64,000 bases of DNA. Origin: Sebastes aleutianus. Lineage: Eukaryota > Chordata > Actinopteri > Perciformes > Sebastidae. A program made the position numbers and the translations under genes. Positions within the stretch are counted from its first letter, which is position 1. Each line of letters opens with the position of its first letter. The stretch is taken from positions 14,853,139-14,917,138 of the forward strand of contig CAKAKS010000039.1 of NCBI GenBank assembly GCA_916700875.1, read 5' to 3'. Below, piece after piece: positions 40,201 to 55,866 of the stretch. Below the pieces are notes generated by a model, which saw nothing but the letters and a program-made list of their open reading frames with translations, ran no database searches and had not been told where the DNA came from.

Positions 40201-43200
40201 GCATTAACATACTGTAGATATTTAATATAAATAGAATATAGAATATGATGCAAACAAATCTGTGACATATTAACATAATATAGTATAATATGGTAAATTA
40301 TGATATAGTATGGGATATGAGATATAGTATAAGGTGAGGTAGTAATATAACATAACATAATATATAGTACAGTAGAGCACAACCCATGGTCTGGCTTAAA
40401 GTGACTACGTAAGAACATTGACTTTTAGTTTCACAAGGGACACGAACAGCGGTCTCCTGGGGGAAAGTCCTGTGTTTGTTTGACCCATCCGTCCACTTCT
40501 CTTCCCGCACGTCTTTAGCGGACTTTATTGCTTGTTATACTCGTTATTATACCACATAACTTTCAATAATGTTATTATTCAACGCAACTTTCATTAACGG
40601 TCGCTCGATATACTATCTCACATACTCTGTGCGTTGCTCGTTGTACTACGTCACTCGCTGAAGCCTTCAGCGGACTATCATTACAGACATATTTGTGATA
40701 CGTCAAAGACAAATGTAATCTGTGACCCTCCAAACGTAAGAATGCAGTTTAGTTGTATGGGAACGTAATTCTTAAAAGACAGGGCTGTAAAGCAATAGAA
40801 CAAAGGATAGAACGAAATATCAAATTTACAGTTTGTATGCAAATGTATATAAGTGTGTACCTGTGCCTATGAACATGACGTCATACTGGCCGTCCTCTGC
40901 TTCTACTTTGTCCACCACTATCTGGGTGAACTGGTAGTCCACGTCTGTTTTGACAATGATTGGTCGATTGTTGATGGGGTAGACGGGGTTGAACATGGCC
41001 GGGTGGCTTCTGGCAAAGGTTACGACTTCATCAGGAAGGTCCTTGGTTGTGTCAAACCCTCCAAACGTCTTGCTCGGGCACTGTTGAGGAAAATAAGTTA
41101 ATTGTTATAACAATAACATTGTAGGACATAAAGGAGAATTAACACACCGACGTCCCCATAAAGAGTGTACTGCACTCACTGTGCCGGGCCGCGGGTAAGG
41201 GACGCGTCCCTGGAAGGGCACCCACTGATAGTTGGGTCCATCTCTGTGAGCGTAAGGACCCAGGAACACTCTCCTGATGTCCGTCATGCTGTACATACAC
41301 ACAGCTGAACCTTTGAAGATGTTGCTAATGGGCAGAAAGAAAGAGTCAAGTAAGGAAGGGTCAGGTTCTTGTTGAAAACATGGGTCATTCAATCAGTGAT
41401 TATGGCCCAAACTATCTCCATGTCAGTCACAGTACCTGGAAGTGGTGAATACTGCATAGATGATCGGGCTCTTAGGATCCTTTGTGCTCATGAGAAAAAC
41501 ATCCTCTGAAAACCAAAGAGAGGACACCGTATATTACAGACATGTTCTTTGCTGAAAAGATTCATCTTCAGGAAATAATGTGCGAAACACGTTTTTAAGG
41601 TGCGAGAGCAACCACTCACGTAGTTCATCAAAGTGTGTGTCTATTCCATTACTGCCGGGCACGGAGCAAATAAGTCGAGCCTTCAGGAAGGTGGTCCACT
41701 TATTCACCAGACTCCTGTGACCTCCCAGGTCATTCTGTTGGACGGATCACATGTAGAAGATCAGCAGGGAAACTAATTTATATGAAACTTAAAGAAACAT
41801 TGAGACAATTTCTGTTTTATTTTCCACAGTTACTTTCCCCCCCCCTTTTAGCATATACCAATATATCATAGTTTTTGTATTTATATGCAGCTTTATGTCT
41901 GTAAAATGGAAAAAAAAAATCATTGGCTGTAATGTTGATGATGGAGGACTTCGCATTGCCTAATTTCATACTGCTGAGCTGAGAGTATACGGCTCATTAC
42001 CCTCTGGTTGAATGAGGTGTGGCGCTCCCTTGCTGGCTGGATACAGAGCATGAGAACAGCCTACCCTATGCAACCCATGCTGTCATTTTCTCCTCTTACT
42101 GTACGCCTTTCAGAGCATACTATGGACACAATTTTGTCATTCATATTACAAAACAGATATGGGAAAAATATGAGAAAGACCTTCAAAGTTTGAGATAAAA
42201 GAGAAAGAGGAGGGCTGACTGTGGCATCTCTTAATAACTTGGGCTCCGGGAAATCATCACCCACCACTGAAGTGACTGGTCAAATCACAAATAGTCCAGT
42301 TAAGTGTGTCGTGCGGTGTGGGACTCGCACTAGTCTGGTCTTGGTCTTGACTTGGTCTCAACCCCTCAAAGTCTTGGTCTCGTCTCGGTCTCGATACACT
42401 CTGGTCTTGGTCATAACTTGGTCTTGGTTTACGTGGACTTGACTACAACTCTGCTTCACATTGACTGATTCTTTCCACTAAATAGATTTGATAGCTCAGC
42501 GTATAAATCATACTCCGGTTTATTTAAAACAGATTAAGCAAACTACATGAAACATAAGCTTTTCATTGATTGTGACAGTGATTTCTCTTAATTACTTAAC
42601 AGGCCAACCAAACATCCATTTCAAAATGCATTTCCAATGATGAATAATGTTTTTTATAGATGTTGTGAAGAAAGAAGATTGTCTCTAACGTACTGTATGT
42701 TCCACTTCACACCCTGATAATATGTGTCTGTGTGCCTCACAGTATAGTGTTTGTTTTCCACAGCACAGCACACGAACACAGAGGCACAAAGTGCTGGCTC
42801 ATAAAAACGTAGCCCATTTGGTGTTGATTTACGACAGTAAATTAGAATGTGTCCAAATATGCATAGGCCCAAATTAATACCACATCTTGCATAATGGATG
42901 GCTTGTCTTTGGTTGAGCATAGCAGATTCCTGGCATACTGGGTAATCAGAGATTATGACAGAGGCACGATATGCAGCTAAATAGGAGGCTGAGGCTGGAC
43001 ATTACTCGCTGATCTGCAGTCAGCCAGGCGGATTCCTGCTTAATGAATAAGAATGGGATTTGGAACGTGAAAGCTGATACGAGGCCAGTGATTTAACATA
43101 ACCATCCCCTGGAGCTAGAGGGTGTAGCAGAGCCAATCAGTGCCAAAGCCTGGCATTAGGATAACAGTGGTGCCATTGACAGCGTCTTTGCCTCTCAGGT

Positions 43201-46200
43201 TCTGGTGACATTTAACATTTCTCTCAGGTTTCTGTCTTCGGGGGCTGATTGTACCCTCACACAACAAAGCCCACTCTTCTCCAGGCTAAAAATAATCACA
43301 GATAACAGCCCCTGAAACCTGCCATTATGAAAGCCACTCAGTACACCCGTCAAGTGTTTTTCCAGATACAGAAGCCATTTCACATAATGTCGGTGTGTGT
43401 GTCTCTCCTTTTTGTGTGCGTCTGTTCCTTTGTGCGTGTTTGAATGGACATGTGGCGTGTGTGTTAATGTGTGTGTGTGCGCGTACTTTGCAGAGCTGTC
43501 CGATGCGAGCATGTGTGGCCTTCCCAGCGTGCTCTCCGTCCATGGCGTTCTCTTTGAAGAGCAGGTAGATTTTGTCGTCTTCTGGGTTGTCGCTCTCTGG
43601 AATCAGATGAACGCCCACAAACCTGGGATCTGCAACACACAGCGACACACACACATTTGAGATAAAGGAAATCACTTTAAGTATCAATTAAAGGATTACG
43701 TTGTATCTCAAGGTCTTTGGTTATTTAGCACTTTTCAAAAAATCGTTACAAAGTGCTTCACAATGAAAGCATTTAGCATTAAACATCAGACAGGCAAGAT
43801 TGTAAACACAAGAGCAATGATGACAGCAAATGATCGGTATGCCTTCATTTTAAGAGAGGTACTCGAAAGCTTCACTGTTTAGAGCATGATAAGTAATAAC
43901 TTAAGTTTTATATTGAATACTAAACTCCACCGGCAGCCAGTGGAGAGAAGCCAACACTTGAGCAATATGCTCATCGTGCTTTGTCTTTGTTAGAAAACAG
44001 GCTGCAATAATTTGAGCCATGCAGAAAGCTCCTTGGCTGAAGCAGGAGTTTAATGAATTGCAAAAACATAGCTGTGAAGACACAAAAGCGTGGATTCATT
44101 TCTCAGTCGTTTCAAAATACAGAATACAGTGTTTGTTGATATGATCAGAAAAACAAACAAATAAATCCCAGAGACTGCTGCAGGGTCGTTTTTCTCCTGA
44201 AGGACGTCTGTTTTATATTTAAATAGAGAAAGTTTCAGTATAATGTCTCTCGTAGTCCATAGAGTCCAGGCGTTCCTTTAGGTTAGTTTGCTGAGATCAT
44301 CGTGTTTGACAGACAAGTACAGCGGAGTGTCATACACATAAAAGTGGAAAGCTATATAAAAACTACTTATTTAAAGGCCTAGTAGTATATAGACAGAAAA
44401 CAAAGTAGGCAATCCATGGATCGGAGCAGGGGCATCAGACTTAACATCACCAACTGTCAATGAACATTTTCCGGATAATAAATTTCATAAATAGGACATA
44501 AACTAATTGCTTGTAGAGCTGCAATGATTAATCGATTAGTTGTCAACTATTAAATCAATCGCCAGCTATTTTGATAATCAATGAATCGGTTTGAGTCACT
44601 TTCTAAGAAAAAAAAAGTCAAAATTCTCTGATTCCAGCTACTTAAATGTGAATATTTTCTGGTTTCTTTACTCCTCTATGACAGTAAACTGAAAATCTTT
44701 GAGTTGTGGACAAAACAAGACATTTGAGGACGTCATCTTGGACACTGGGAAACATTTTTCACCATTCTCTGACATTTTATAGACCAAACAACTAATCGAT
44801 TAATCAAGAAAATAATCAACAGATTAATCAACAATGAAAATAATCGTTATTTGCAGCCCTACAGCTGAGTGTCATTCCCATAAAAGTAGATGGCTATATT
44901 AAAACGACAAATTTAAAGGTCTGCCGGTAGTTTATAGATAGAAAAACCAATAGTCAGAGTAGTAGCATCAGACTTAACATCACCAACCGCCATTGAAAAT
45001 CTCCAGGATAATACATTTGATAGATACAGTAGGACATAAACCAACTAAGAGTTGCTTGCAAAATCAAGGACCCAAAACGTATTGCATATTTGAAACTACT
45101 CATGAATACAATCAAAGTGATTTTCCTCTTCTCTCTCACCGTTTAGCCACCGGGAGTCATGTTGCTCCGTCCTGATTGGGTGATGCCTTCCGAGAGTGCG
45201 AAAGATGGCAAAGTCCCGCCCCATGAAGTCAGCTGATGTCCCAGCATACAGTTCTCCATCTGAGAGTGAAAGGAAATACAGCGTGTTAGTTAAGTAACAC
45301 CGGATGAGGTGACTTCTCCCCGGTGATGCAGGTGTGAAAGTCTGAGGAATTGTTCGGGGGCTTAGCAGTACAGGTAGACATGGCGTCCTGTGAGAACACC
45401 AGACAGTGATGGACGTGATGAACATCAGGAGTGTGAAATTGACATTAACACAGTAGGCAGGGCTGAGACGGGAAGGGCGACACATGAGGAGGGGCAGGAC
45501 AGAGGTGTAAGACAGGGGGAGTACATAATAATGCTGGTGAGAGGGGAGAGAGAAAGGGGAGAGGAGATGAGGGGTGATGGGCTGGAAAATGGCCATCTGC
45601 TAGGTTAAACGGTGTGATATAACACAATGTGACTGGCAATAATTGGGGGGTAGAGAGGAAAGACATGCTCACATAGTCTTGCTTTATTTGCCAAAAAATG
45701 GGGTTTCAGTGAAAAGAAAACTCAATAAAGCCTCATCTGCCATGCACGCCCAGCACTTAAAGGAGGCATATTGAGATTGAAATAGAGTTTGCAGCGCTGC
45801 CAATGACGGGTTCCCAGTGTGTAAATACAAACTACAGAGCAGATCCCCTTGTAATGAATGACAGGAATGCCCCGTTCGGCTATTTATTTACTTTACACCC
45901 TCTATATCTTCTGAAATGAAAGAGTGAGGCAGAGGGTGTTTTCAGGACTCCCACGATTTTATATGACCTTGCTCTAACACACAGAAGAACAGCGCAGCGT
46001 ATCCGGTCTTAAACTCACCAATTAGCATGGAGGCAGTGAGCAACTTGGGATCGTAGGGACTCTTCCCACGGCCATTTTCTACGAGAGGGTCCAGTCTGAA
46101 AACGCTGTCCTGGACGTGAAAAAAAGTTACAGGAGTTGTGGTGAACTATCAAATACAGGGGTTCACATTCATTTCAGGCATTAAGGAGGCAAATTACACA

Positions 46201-49200
46201 AAAACAGTGGCTTCAGTATGAGTGGAATTCTCTCTGGGGAAACAATTTTGCTGTGACATCCAGGTTGGGAGAAATCTAGTATTTTATGAAAATGAGCATT
46301 AGGGCTGCAAATAAGGATTATTTTCACTGACGATTAATTTCTTGATTAATTGATTACTTGTTTGATCTGTAAAATGTCAGAAAATTGTAAAAAATGTCGA
46401 TCAGTGTTTCCCAAAAATTCCCAAATGACGTCTTCAAATGTCTTGTTTTGTCCACAACTCAAAGATATTCAGTTTACTGTCATAGAGGAGTTAAGAAACC
46501 AGAAAATATTCACATTTAAGAAGCTGGAATCAGAGAATTTGGACTATTTTTTTCTTGAAAAAATACTCAAATCGAATAATCGATTGTTAAAATAGTTGAT
46601 AACTAATCGATTAATCGTTGCAGCTCAAATTAATATTATTACGACCTACACAATTGTTTATAAAATTTTAGTCCAAACAGTTGCCAAATGTTTTACAGCA
46701 AATCACAGAAAAATGCAAAGGTGCAGATATTTTGGTTTTAAATATATACCATAATATGCATGTTTTTGCTTGAAACAGTTTGTTTATGAAGCAGATAAAT
46801 ATGAGGAAATGTGTGAGACTGGTGCAGTTTAAAATCAGGTCCCCACCATCATATACTCCAACAGGAACGGATAGAGAATGAAAACAATAACTCTCTATGG
46901 CTTGGTAACCTCGACACTCATCAGATGAATTACATGTACATTTCTGGGTTATGATCTATGTACAGTAGATGGCTTTCCTCAGAGATATTTCCTGCCTCTA
47001 ATTATCTGTAACTGGCCATCTAATGAATAGGAAACGCACATTAAATAAGTCTGACTCAGTGACATTTGGAGGAGAAGAGAGCAATTTCCTTCGCTCATAC
47101 TGAAATGAGCACACACATACACACACATATATACAGCGGTTCCATATTAGAGTGATGAATTGGAAATCCTGTAGACTATGAAACCCTGTGTGTAATTTTC
47201 CACCTCATTTTGCTGAATGAAACCATTTTTATGTACTTAGCAAATCATCAGAGAATGCACTCACACTCGACTACACATGGTCCTGCAAAACTTTAAATAC
47301 TTAAAGTGATAGTTTGAGTGTTTTGAAGTGGGGTTGTAGTGTTTGCAAAGTGCTGCTGTGAACGGGGCTTGCAGCAAAATGTATTTAAGCCACCTGAAAG
47401 AATCAATATCAGTTTAAGTGTACGCTATATTTAGAATATTTTCACCGCTTTACCTTGCCGTGAGTCAGCCCTTTCCGACAGGAAACTGAAGCCGTTGTAT
47501 CCATTTATGCTCTCGCCGAAGCCAATAGACTCCATTGGAAAAACCTGTAATTTTACTTGGCAGAACACAGGAGTTGCTAGTCTACTACTGCCTCAACCGG
47601 TTAGTTTGTTTGTGCTATTGTGTGACTTGAGTGAATCCAAATTAATCAAAGTCACACAATAACACAAACAAACTAACAGATTGAGGCAGCATTAGACCAG
47701 CAACTCCCGTGTTCTGCAAGGTATAATTACAGTTTTTTTGGATGGAGTCTGGTTGCTTTGGCGAGATCGTAGATAACGGTTTCAGTTCCCGGTCAGAAAC
47801 ATACACTGTGTAGCTGTCTCACGGCAAGGGAAACCGCAAAAACATTCTAAATATATCATACACTTAAACTGATATCGATTTTTTTAGGTGGGCCTTTCTT
47901 TAATGTGGCTAAAATACGTTTTGCCGTCGGCTCCGTCCACAGCAGTACATTGCTTTGGTTCTGTGCGGTAACTCCTGTCTGCTTCTCCAAACTGGGGGCG
48001 TGCCAACCGTCATCTACTGTAGGTAATACACTGACTATGGATAAGTATCTCATACAACCCTACTTCAAAAAACTTTAGTATGATATGAAACTCTGTATAA
48101 TGCCAACATGCATCATTGTGTGAGACAGCAAGTAAAGAAAATGTAATATGTCTGTACCTCTGGTTTCTTGCCCACCTCCAGGTAGGAACACACAGGGTGG
48201 AAGGCTCCGGTCCCGCACACGTAGAGATGGGTCTGGTTGAACGGCTGCAGCACCTTGATGAAGTTTGAGCACTCCCTCTGATGGACAGAGAACAGATTAA
48301 GCAGGATGAATATTCAATCTTTGACAGAAAACATTTCTAAAGTCACAATTCTTTGTCAAGTCTTTGGTGCCACGGTTGTCCGAAAGCTTGTTGTGACAGC
48401 AATTGACATTTGTGTCAGTGAAAAAGTGGTGAAACAGCTGGATAAATAAACAGGTCAGACCTCAGTAAGAGCACAGGTCACAGAGGAAAAGCCGATACTT
48501 AAATAGAGAAATCTCTAATGATAACAGAGAGCAAAGCCTACTGTAATCTACTGTAATTCCTCAGAGAACGGCCGATACAAACTGTGCTGAGTAATAATTC
48601 TGAAAACAATATTATGAACGAACTAAGCTTTATTATCCATGACTCAGTACCACACACACATAGGAGCTACAGTCTTTCTATCTGAACTCTGTGACATCCT
48701 TCACTGCTGGCTTCAGAGATTGTATGCACATGAGCTGTGTCATTTCCCATGGAATAATTGTGAAATCCTTACATGAGGGAATTAGATGGCAGAATAACAA
48801 AAGAGTCAACCATAATAATCCTACATCAAAGCCGGCCGACGATGGCTTACTGTCATTCTGTCAGTAGAGAACGCAGAAGTGATGTTCTTGATTCCGCTCT
48901 TTTGTCTTTGTTTTATTATTTATTGTAAGAACATTATCACAACAGGCATCTGTATTTGTTGAGTGCATCGCTCTGTTGCCATGTGGCATATTTCCTCGTG
49001 CTCTGGCAGCCACGTGCCTGAGCAGACCTGACCTCAAATAAAACTGAATGTGTCATCACATATTCAAAAAGAAAAAAAAAAGAGAGAGAATACAGCCACA
49101 AATTATGCATGCCTAAGTTCATCTGGCTTTACTAGGTCATCAGCAGACAGCCGCCTCTATTTATGTAAGCTTTTGTTGTCATTTAAGAAGCTGTCTTTGC

Positions 49201-52200
49201 TTGGATTTATACGGCCTGCGTGGGTTATCGGAGTAATTGACATTATTGTTACAAGCAGTAACACACTACTGTGCATGATCTCTTTGCGCTGTGATACCTG
49301 TCTGAATATTTTGCGTGATGATGCAGATGAGATGATTCAGACCATACAGGTGTGTCCAACATGTCTTACCTTACATTAGTGGGTTTGTAATAAATAATAA
49401 AATCCTTACAGTATCATCAATAGTTGCAGATATCTCAGGCTGCCCCCTCTTAGTTGATTAGTCGACTAATCGGTCGTTTTGATCTTAGTTGACTAAGATT
49501 TATTTAGTTAATTAGTTATTTTTTATGATGTTTTTTTCATACTGAGTGACTTATTTCCGAGAAACTTATGAGCACATCTCTGGTAAACACAAGATTTAAA
49601 GTGGTGCTTTTGTATTATTCTTTGGGAAGAAACTCAAACTTTTACAGATCTGTTGATTAAATCAACTAATTGATTAGTCGACACACTTAGTCTACTAAGA
49701 ATTTCTTTGGTCAAGGACAGCCCCACTAAGAAATCGATCAACAAATGTTGGCTTGTTTAAAAAATGTGTAGTACTTGATTTGATTTTAGATTCTGTCACA
49801 GATGAGAAGAAGTGAGCGCAAAGATATGGAACTAAATGTGCAGCAGGAAGCACAAAATATGAACATAAACAGAAAATATTTGAGGGCTGCAAACTAACAA
49901 TTATTTTCATTGTCTATTAATCAGTTCATTATTTTCTTGATTCATCAATTAGTTGTTTGGTCTATAAAATGTCAGAACTTGGTGAAAAATGTCGTTCAGT
50001 GTTTCCCAAAGCCCAAGATGACGTCCTCAAATGTCTCGTTTCAACTCAAAAATATTCAGTTTACTGTCATAGAGGAGTAAAGAAACCAGAAAATATTCAC
50101 ATTTGAGAAGCTGGAATCAGAGAATTTTTAAAAATACTCAAACCAATTAATAGATTATCAAAATGATTAATTATTATTAATTAAATTGTTGACAACTAAT
50201 TGATTAATCGTTGCAGCTCTAAAATATTTTCCCCTTATACTGCTTGGTAGAATTTTTTTAGGGTTTTTCATGTTTGGCATTGACTTTGTGCATATTTGTC
50301 AGGCTATGCAATAGCTGCAGCTTTTCTTTTTCTCTCGAGGTCACACCTTTCACACTCATCTATCTCTTTCTGCTTTATCTCTGTAAGTGTTTGCTTACAG
50401 TACATCAGGGGACATCAGCAGACTCACTCTCCATCTCCCTTTCATTCTCACTCTCCTTCGACTCTATAACAGAAAGACCACCCCTCGGGGCGCCTTATTC
50501 ATTCACGCCACAATGTTTACAGAAAACACACAAAGGACTTCACGGCGCTTCAAATCAGCCACACAGAAGGGCAGGAGAGCTTGGCCAATGCCCAGGCAGC
50601 CTACTGAGGCACAAACAGCCATGATTTTTTACATTCTCGCCTATCGCCTTAGGCTCCAAAATGAAAATAGCATTCATAACACAGCTTGAAGGGAGCAGAG
50701 ACAACTCTCAGTGTGTTTACATAGAGTTCCACCACACCACACAAGATGCTCTAAAAGCGGGCTCGGCCACAAACAGCGGAGATGTGATGCTTGGCTTGTC
50801 ATGCGAGGGTTGAATGAGGTAAGGAGTCTGAAAAAGCCCTCGATCTTAATGCCACAATAAAATATCTTTTTGGTTTCAGATCCTCGAAGCTCATCGAATT
50901 TAATAAAAGATTCTTAGCCTAAACAAACAAATACACTACAGCTTTGGGAATCATAGATGATTAAGTGTGCGTTTTTTGTTCTCAAATATATCGCTGTAGG
51001 GCGCATGATGAGAATAATGCTCTTTATTATAGGGAAAGGTTTAACTTTATTACTTAAACTGTCTGAATTTGAAGCCTAAACCTCTAATAGGTCCAGTAGG
51101 TCTGGCAGAAAGCACAGCAATTTCCCAGGCCTCGCTCTATTAAATGGAGATCCCTGAGGCTTGATGTGAAGTGATTAAGGTCAAATGATGATGCTACAGT
51201 AGGCTGTGTGTTGTCCATGTGACAGATTGGAATAAACAAGCTGAAAGATAAAGAACAATATCATATTGTGTATGACTAAAATGTCATATATATAAATGGA
51301 GTCCCAGTGCAACTACAAGGGAGGTTTACTTTGAGACCTGCAGAGTTGCACTTCCTTCAGAGAACAAAAGACATTTTCAAAACATCTGTGGGAGCGGAGG
51401 GACAAAACGCTGACACCCACTTGCAAGACGGATGGTTTTAGCTCTTACCGAGAGATCTTTTCCTGCCCACTTGCATTCATCTCTTCTGGTGGGAGAAGCG
51501 GGCCAAGGGATCTGCAACACAAACACAGTTCCTATGCATGTTAGAGAAGAGTGACCCCCCTCTCCTCGAATCAATTTAACAGAGCGAGTCGATACAGCCA
51601 CGGCTTGTGCGCACGCATGTGTATATACGAGGGTTGAAGGGGTCACAATGCGATTTGTTATCCACTTTGTTTCAGTTTACTCCATTATTCATCCAGGTGT
51701 GCAGAGAGCAGCTAACATGCCTGGCACAGCGTGTGATCGTGTGCGACAGCCCCGGTCTGAAAGATTCATGAGGCTCTTTTCTGTAGAAACGGAAAAGAAA
51801 AAGTCCCGAGACACCTGAGCCCCCCGACTGGCACTCTGGATGGAGATGCACACTCAAGGCAAACAAAAACTCAAAGTCATGATGAATGGAGAAATGGGTG
51901 AATGGCCAACCAGACAGAAAATCAAACCCTGGTGTTACCTGTGCGTAGTCTCTGCTGATGTTGAGGAGGTTAAAGGAGAAGATGTGGTCCTTGGCTCCCA
52001 CCACCAGTCTTCCCTTCTCCTCGTCCAACAGGAAGGTGTGGTACGCCGAGCTGTTGGCCAGGCCTTCAAACGTCACAAGGTTGTTAGACTCCAGCATGTC
52101 TGCAGAGAAAAATGTGTGATGATCAGCATAATATGATAATCACTTTGTGAAAATCTCCGTCACTGTGGGCAGCGGGCGAGACGAAGAGAATCCATCGGGT

Positions 52201-52978
52201 CAATATTTATTTCAATTATTTTATTAGATTTCCACGGGTGTCTGAAAAGACACAGCCTTGGTTTTTAGAAAGCTTTCAACATTTCCAACCACTCAGAGTT
52301 TCTGTGACCACAAGTTCACCTCTCCATTCACTAGTCTGCCTGCTCAGCTGTAATGTTCCACATGCACTGACAGTTCGCTGGTCTACGCTGTGAAAGTACA
52401 CTGAATAAATAACAAAATGCTACATTAGGTTATTTTGGATATATCCCTAATCTTCTTTTTACCAAAGCGTCCTTTTTTATGTGTTTTTATGTTTGTGTAA
52501 ATGTTCTCAGGACTAGAAATCGCACAGCTTGGCCAAGCAAGGCAACTGACAGATCGTGGAGAACCACTGCCAAGCCAAATTGGACTGGGCAGGTAATGCC
52601 AGCAGCACTGGGAGCCAATGACCAAACTGTCTGCATGGTGAAGTGACCTTGACCAGATCGGCCAAGCAGAACTTGGTACACTCACAGTGGAAAACTGGGA
52701 GGAATATGTAATGGCATATAACTCCGCTAATATTTCATAGTCCAAACTGCAGGATTTACTCGCAACCACATCGGCTATCCGGACACGTTACTATGGGCTA
52801 CAGCTCACGTTTTGCAGTGTAATGCAACGGTCTGCCAAGTCTGGCAACGAAGCGACATTTGCTTTCACAGCGGAAAGCCCAACTTGTCACAAACAGACAT
52901 TGAGGATCTCATTACCGTAACGACCTCTAAAAGGTGGCATCATGACTACGGCATTTTAACACCTTTTGTGTAACATGT

Positions 52979-53024
<46 letters not shown>

Positions 53025-55830
53025 TCATGCTCTGTCCTTCTCACATTTTGTTCTCACCCGCAAAGTCTAACCACACTACAACGCTCTCCCATTGACCACC
53101 CACACAAAAGGGTGCAGAGTTATGGAGCAGAGGAGAACTGGTTCCGTTGGTGCTCTCTTTCTCTTTTTCGGGGAGTAAATAACAAAAACGTTCATGAATG
53201 TTTTAGCATGGAGAATGAATGCCCCCTCTCTGAAGTGTGTCAGAACCCGAGAGAGTGAGAAGACACAAGCTGGCGCAATAGCTGGTCTAAGAGAAAAGAA
53301 CATTAGAGAAGAGGGCGGGGGGCATCACACTGCTTTTACTCATTCATAAAGTCTCTTAGAGCTGCAACGATTAGTCGATTTATAAATTTGTTGTCAACTA
53401 TTAAATTAATAAGCAACTATTTTGAAAATGTATTAATCAGTTTGAGTAATTTCTTAAGAAAAAGAAAAGAAAGAGTCAAATTTCTCACACAAATCTCAAA
53501 GTTTCCAGCTTCTTAAATGTGAATATTTTCTGGTTTCTTTAGTCCTCTATGACAGTAAACTGAATATCTTTGAGTTGTGGACAAAATAAGACATTTGAGG
53601 ACGTCCTCTTCGGCTTTGGGAAACACTGATCAACATTTTTCACCATTTTCTGACATTTTATAGACCAAACAACTAATCTATTAATCGATAAAATAATGAA
53701 TAGATTAATTGACATGAAAAAAAACATTCAAGATATGTGAATGAAAATGGGTTCTATGGGTACCCACAAGTCTCCCCTTTACAGACAAGCCCACTTTATG
53801 ATAATCACATGCAGTTTGGGGCAAGTCATAGTCAAGTCAGCACACTGACACACTGACAGCTGTTGTTGCCTGTTGGCCTTGAGTTTGCCATGTTATGATT
53901 TGAGTATATTTTTTTATGCTAAATGCAGTACCTGTGAGGGTTTCTGGATAATATTTGTCATTGTTTTGTGTTGTTAATTGATTTCCAATAATAAATATTT
54001 ACATACATTTGCATAAACCGATCATATTCGTCCACTACCAGGTTGATAAGAGTATTAAATACTTGACAAATCTCCCTTTAAGGTACATTTTTAACAGATA
54101 AAAAATGTCATATTTTGAACGATTGACAGCCCCTAATATTTAGTTTTAGTTTTACAGCAGTTTTAGTTTGTTTTTGTACTATGGCCACCTATAATGTCTC
54201 AAGAATGCAGCTATGTATACATAGAAAATATTTTTGTTTTAGTTTACTATAATACCTCTGTTTACCATTCACCTATTATAAAAGCAGCATGGGCGAATAA
54301 TACAAAATAATGCCTATTATGGAAATACTTATTTCATACATATGGGAATTATTATTATTGTTTGAAAATCAAATCAATATTTTGTATTATAATGTAGACG
54401 TCATTTTAAAATTAAGGGGCTTTGGAGATTTGAGTTAACGTGTATGCTTTTTATGGGGCCAGTATGTTTGTAACAATAGCCATTAACCAAGCTGGATTTG
54501 AGAAAGGAAACATGTTAAAAGTGGAGGAAACAGCTGTGGGAGACAAAGGAAAAAATAAAGAACCTCTTGGCTCTAGTTACGAACGTCCTCGTCCTCATAT
54601 AACATTTTGGCTCTGGCACTTAAACACAAACCTTTTCTTCATGGACATAAATGCACGTATATGCCGCATTCACATGTGCACACACACACTGGCATACACA
54701 CAGGATGGTGATATACAATGGGTCGACTTCGGGTCTTTATTGTCATTGTTTTGGTGATTTAGTTGGTTTCCTGTGTCTCAGCGCTGATGGGGAAGGATTT
54801 AGCGTCCTAAGCATAAATTCACGGCGCTGTGTGAGTCAGCCAGAGAAGTTGACGTCTAAACCCGACTTAATTCCAGGAGGATTCAAAATCACTCTTGAAG
54901 TCATAAAAAACAGATCGAGTCTGTAGCCACTAAGACACATAATGAGACTCTTTCCAAACCCAAAAGCTGGTTAAGGCATACGGTAGCAATGCAAGCCAGA
55001 GCAGTTTTATCCATGAAGACATTACACAATTTAAATTATGATTCAATAAATGCTTCCAGACATTTACAGTATCAACTTGTATCTGTATTTATGTGTCTGT
55101 AAATTTACAGTACATTACTCTAGTTGTATTTTATTGGGGGAATTTTCTTGGAACATTAGTATTTAACTGTTCTAAAGGGATTATTGGGTTGCATGTAACA
55201 CAGCCACTGTTTTAAGAAAGGAAAGAAGCTCAAGGTCATAAAAAAAGTTGCAGTGAAAGTATTGCTTAACCCAGCCCAAAGCGGTGTGTCCCAGATTTAT
55301 GCTCCTGCTGTAACCTTGGTGATCGATCATCAGCGGATTCACTGTAAGGCCTTCACTGACAGCACAATAACACCCGCCTGCTACCTCTGACCCTCTTTCA
55401 CCTGCATCATGGCGCGTTTGTGTGTGGGAGAGAACGACGAAGACATCCTCCACATACAACAGTTTTACTTTTGCTCGGGAATACTTATGGTTTCGCATAT
55501 TGTAGTAAATTCCCTCTTAATACCCGACATCCAGCAAGGTGATTATACAAACACATTGATGAGTCATTTGGAAAAGCAAAAAGGAAAGATCCCTTTTGAT
55601 CCTTAATATAAATTTCCAACAACACAAAGAGTGTCTCTGTGTAATTTGTATATAATCTGTTTATATAAAGGAAATCAGTAATTGCCCACAGAATGATCCA
55701 CTTGTTTTATCAACAGCAAGGTGTCAAGGAGCTGCAGGGAAACTGCACAGACGTGATGACTGCACTTCACTTCTCCTCAAACCACATCCCTGAGTGAGAG
55801 AATGGAGAACAGCATCACCACATCCACCCA

Positions 55831-55866
<36 letters not shown>

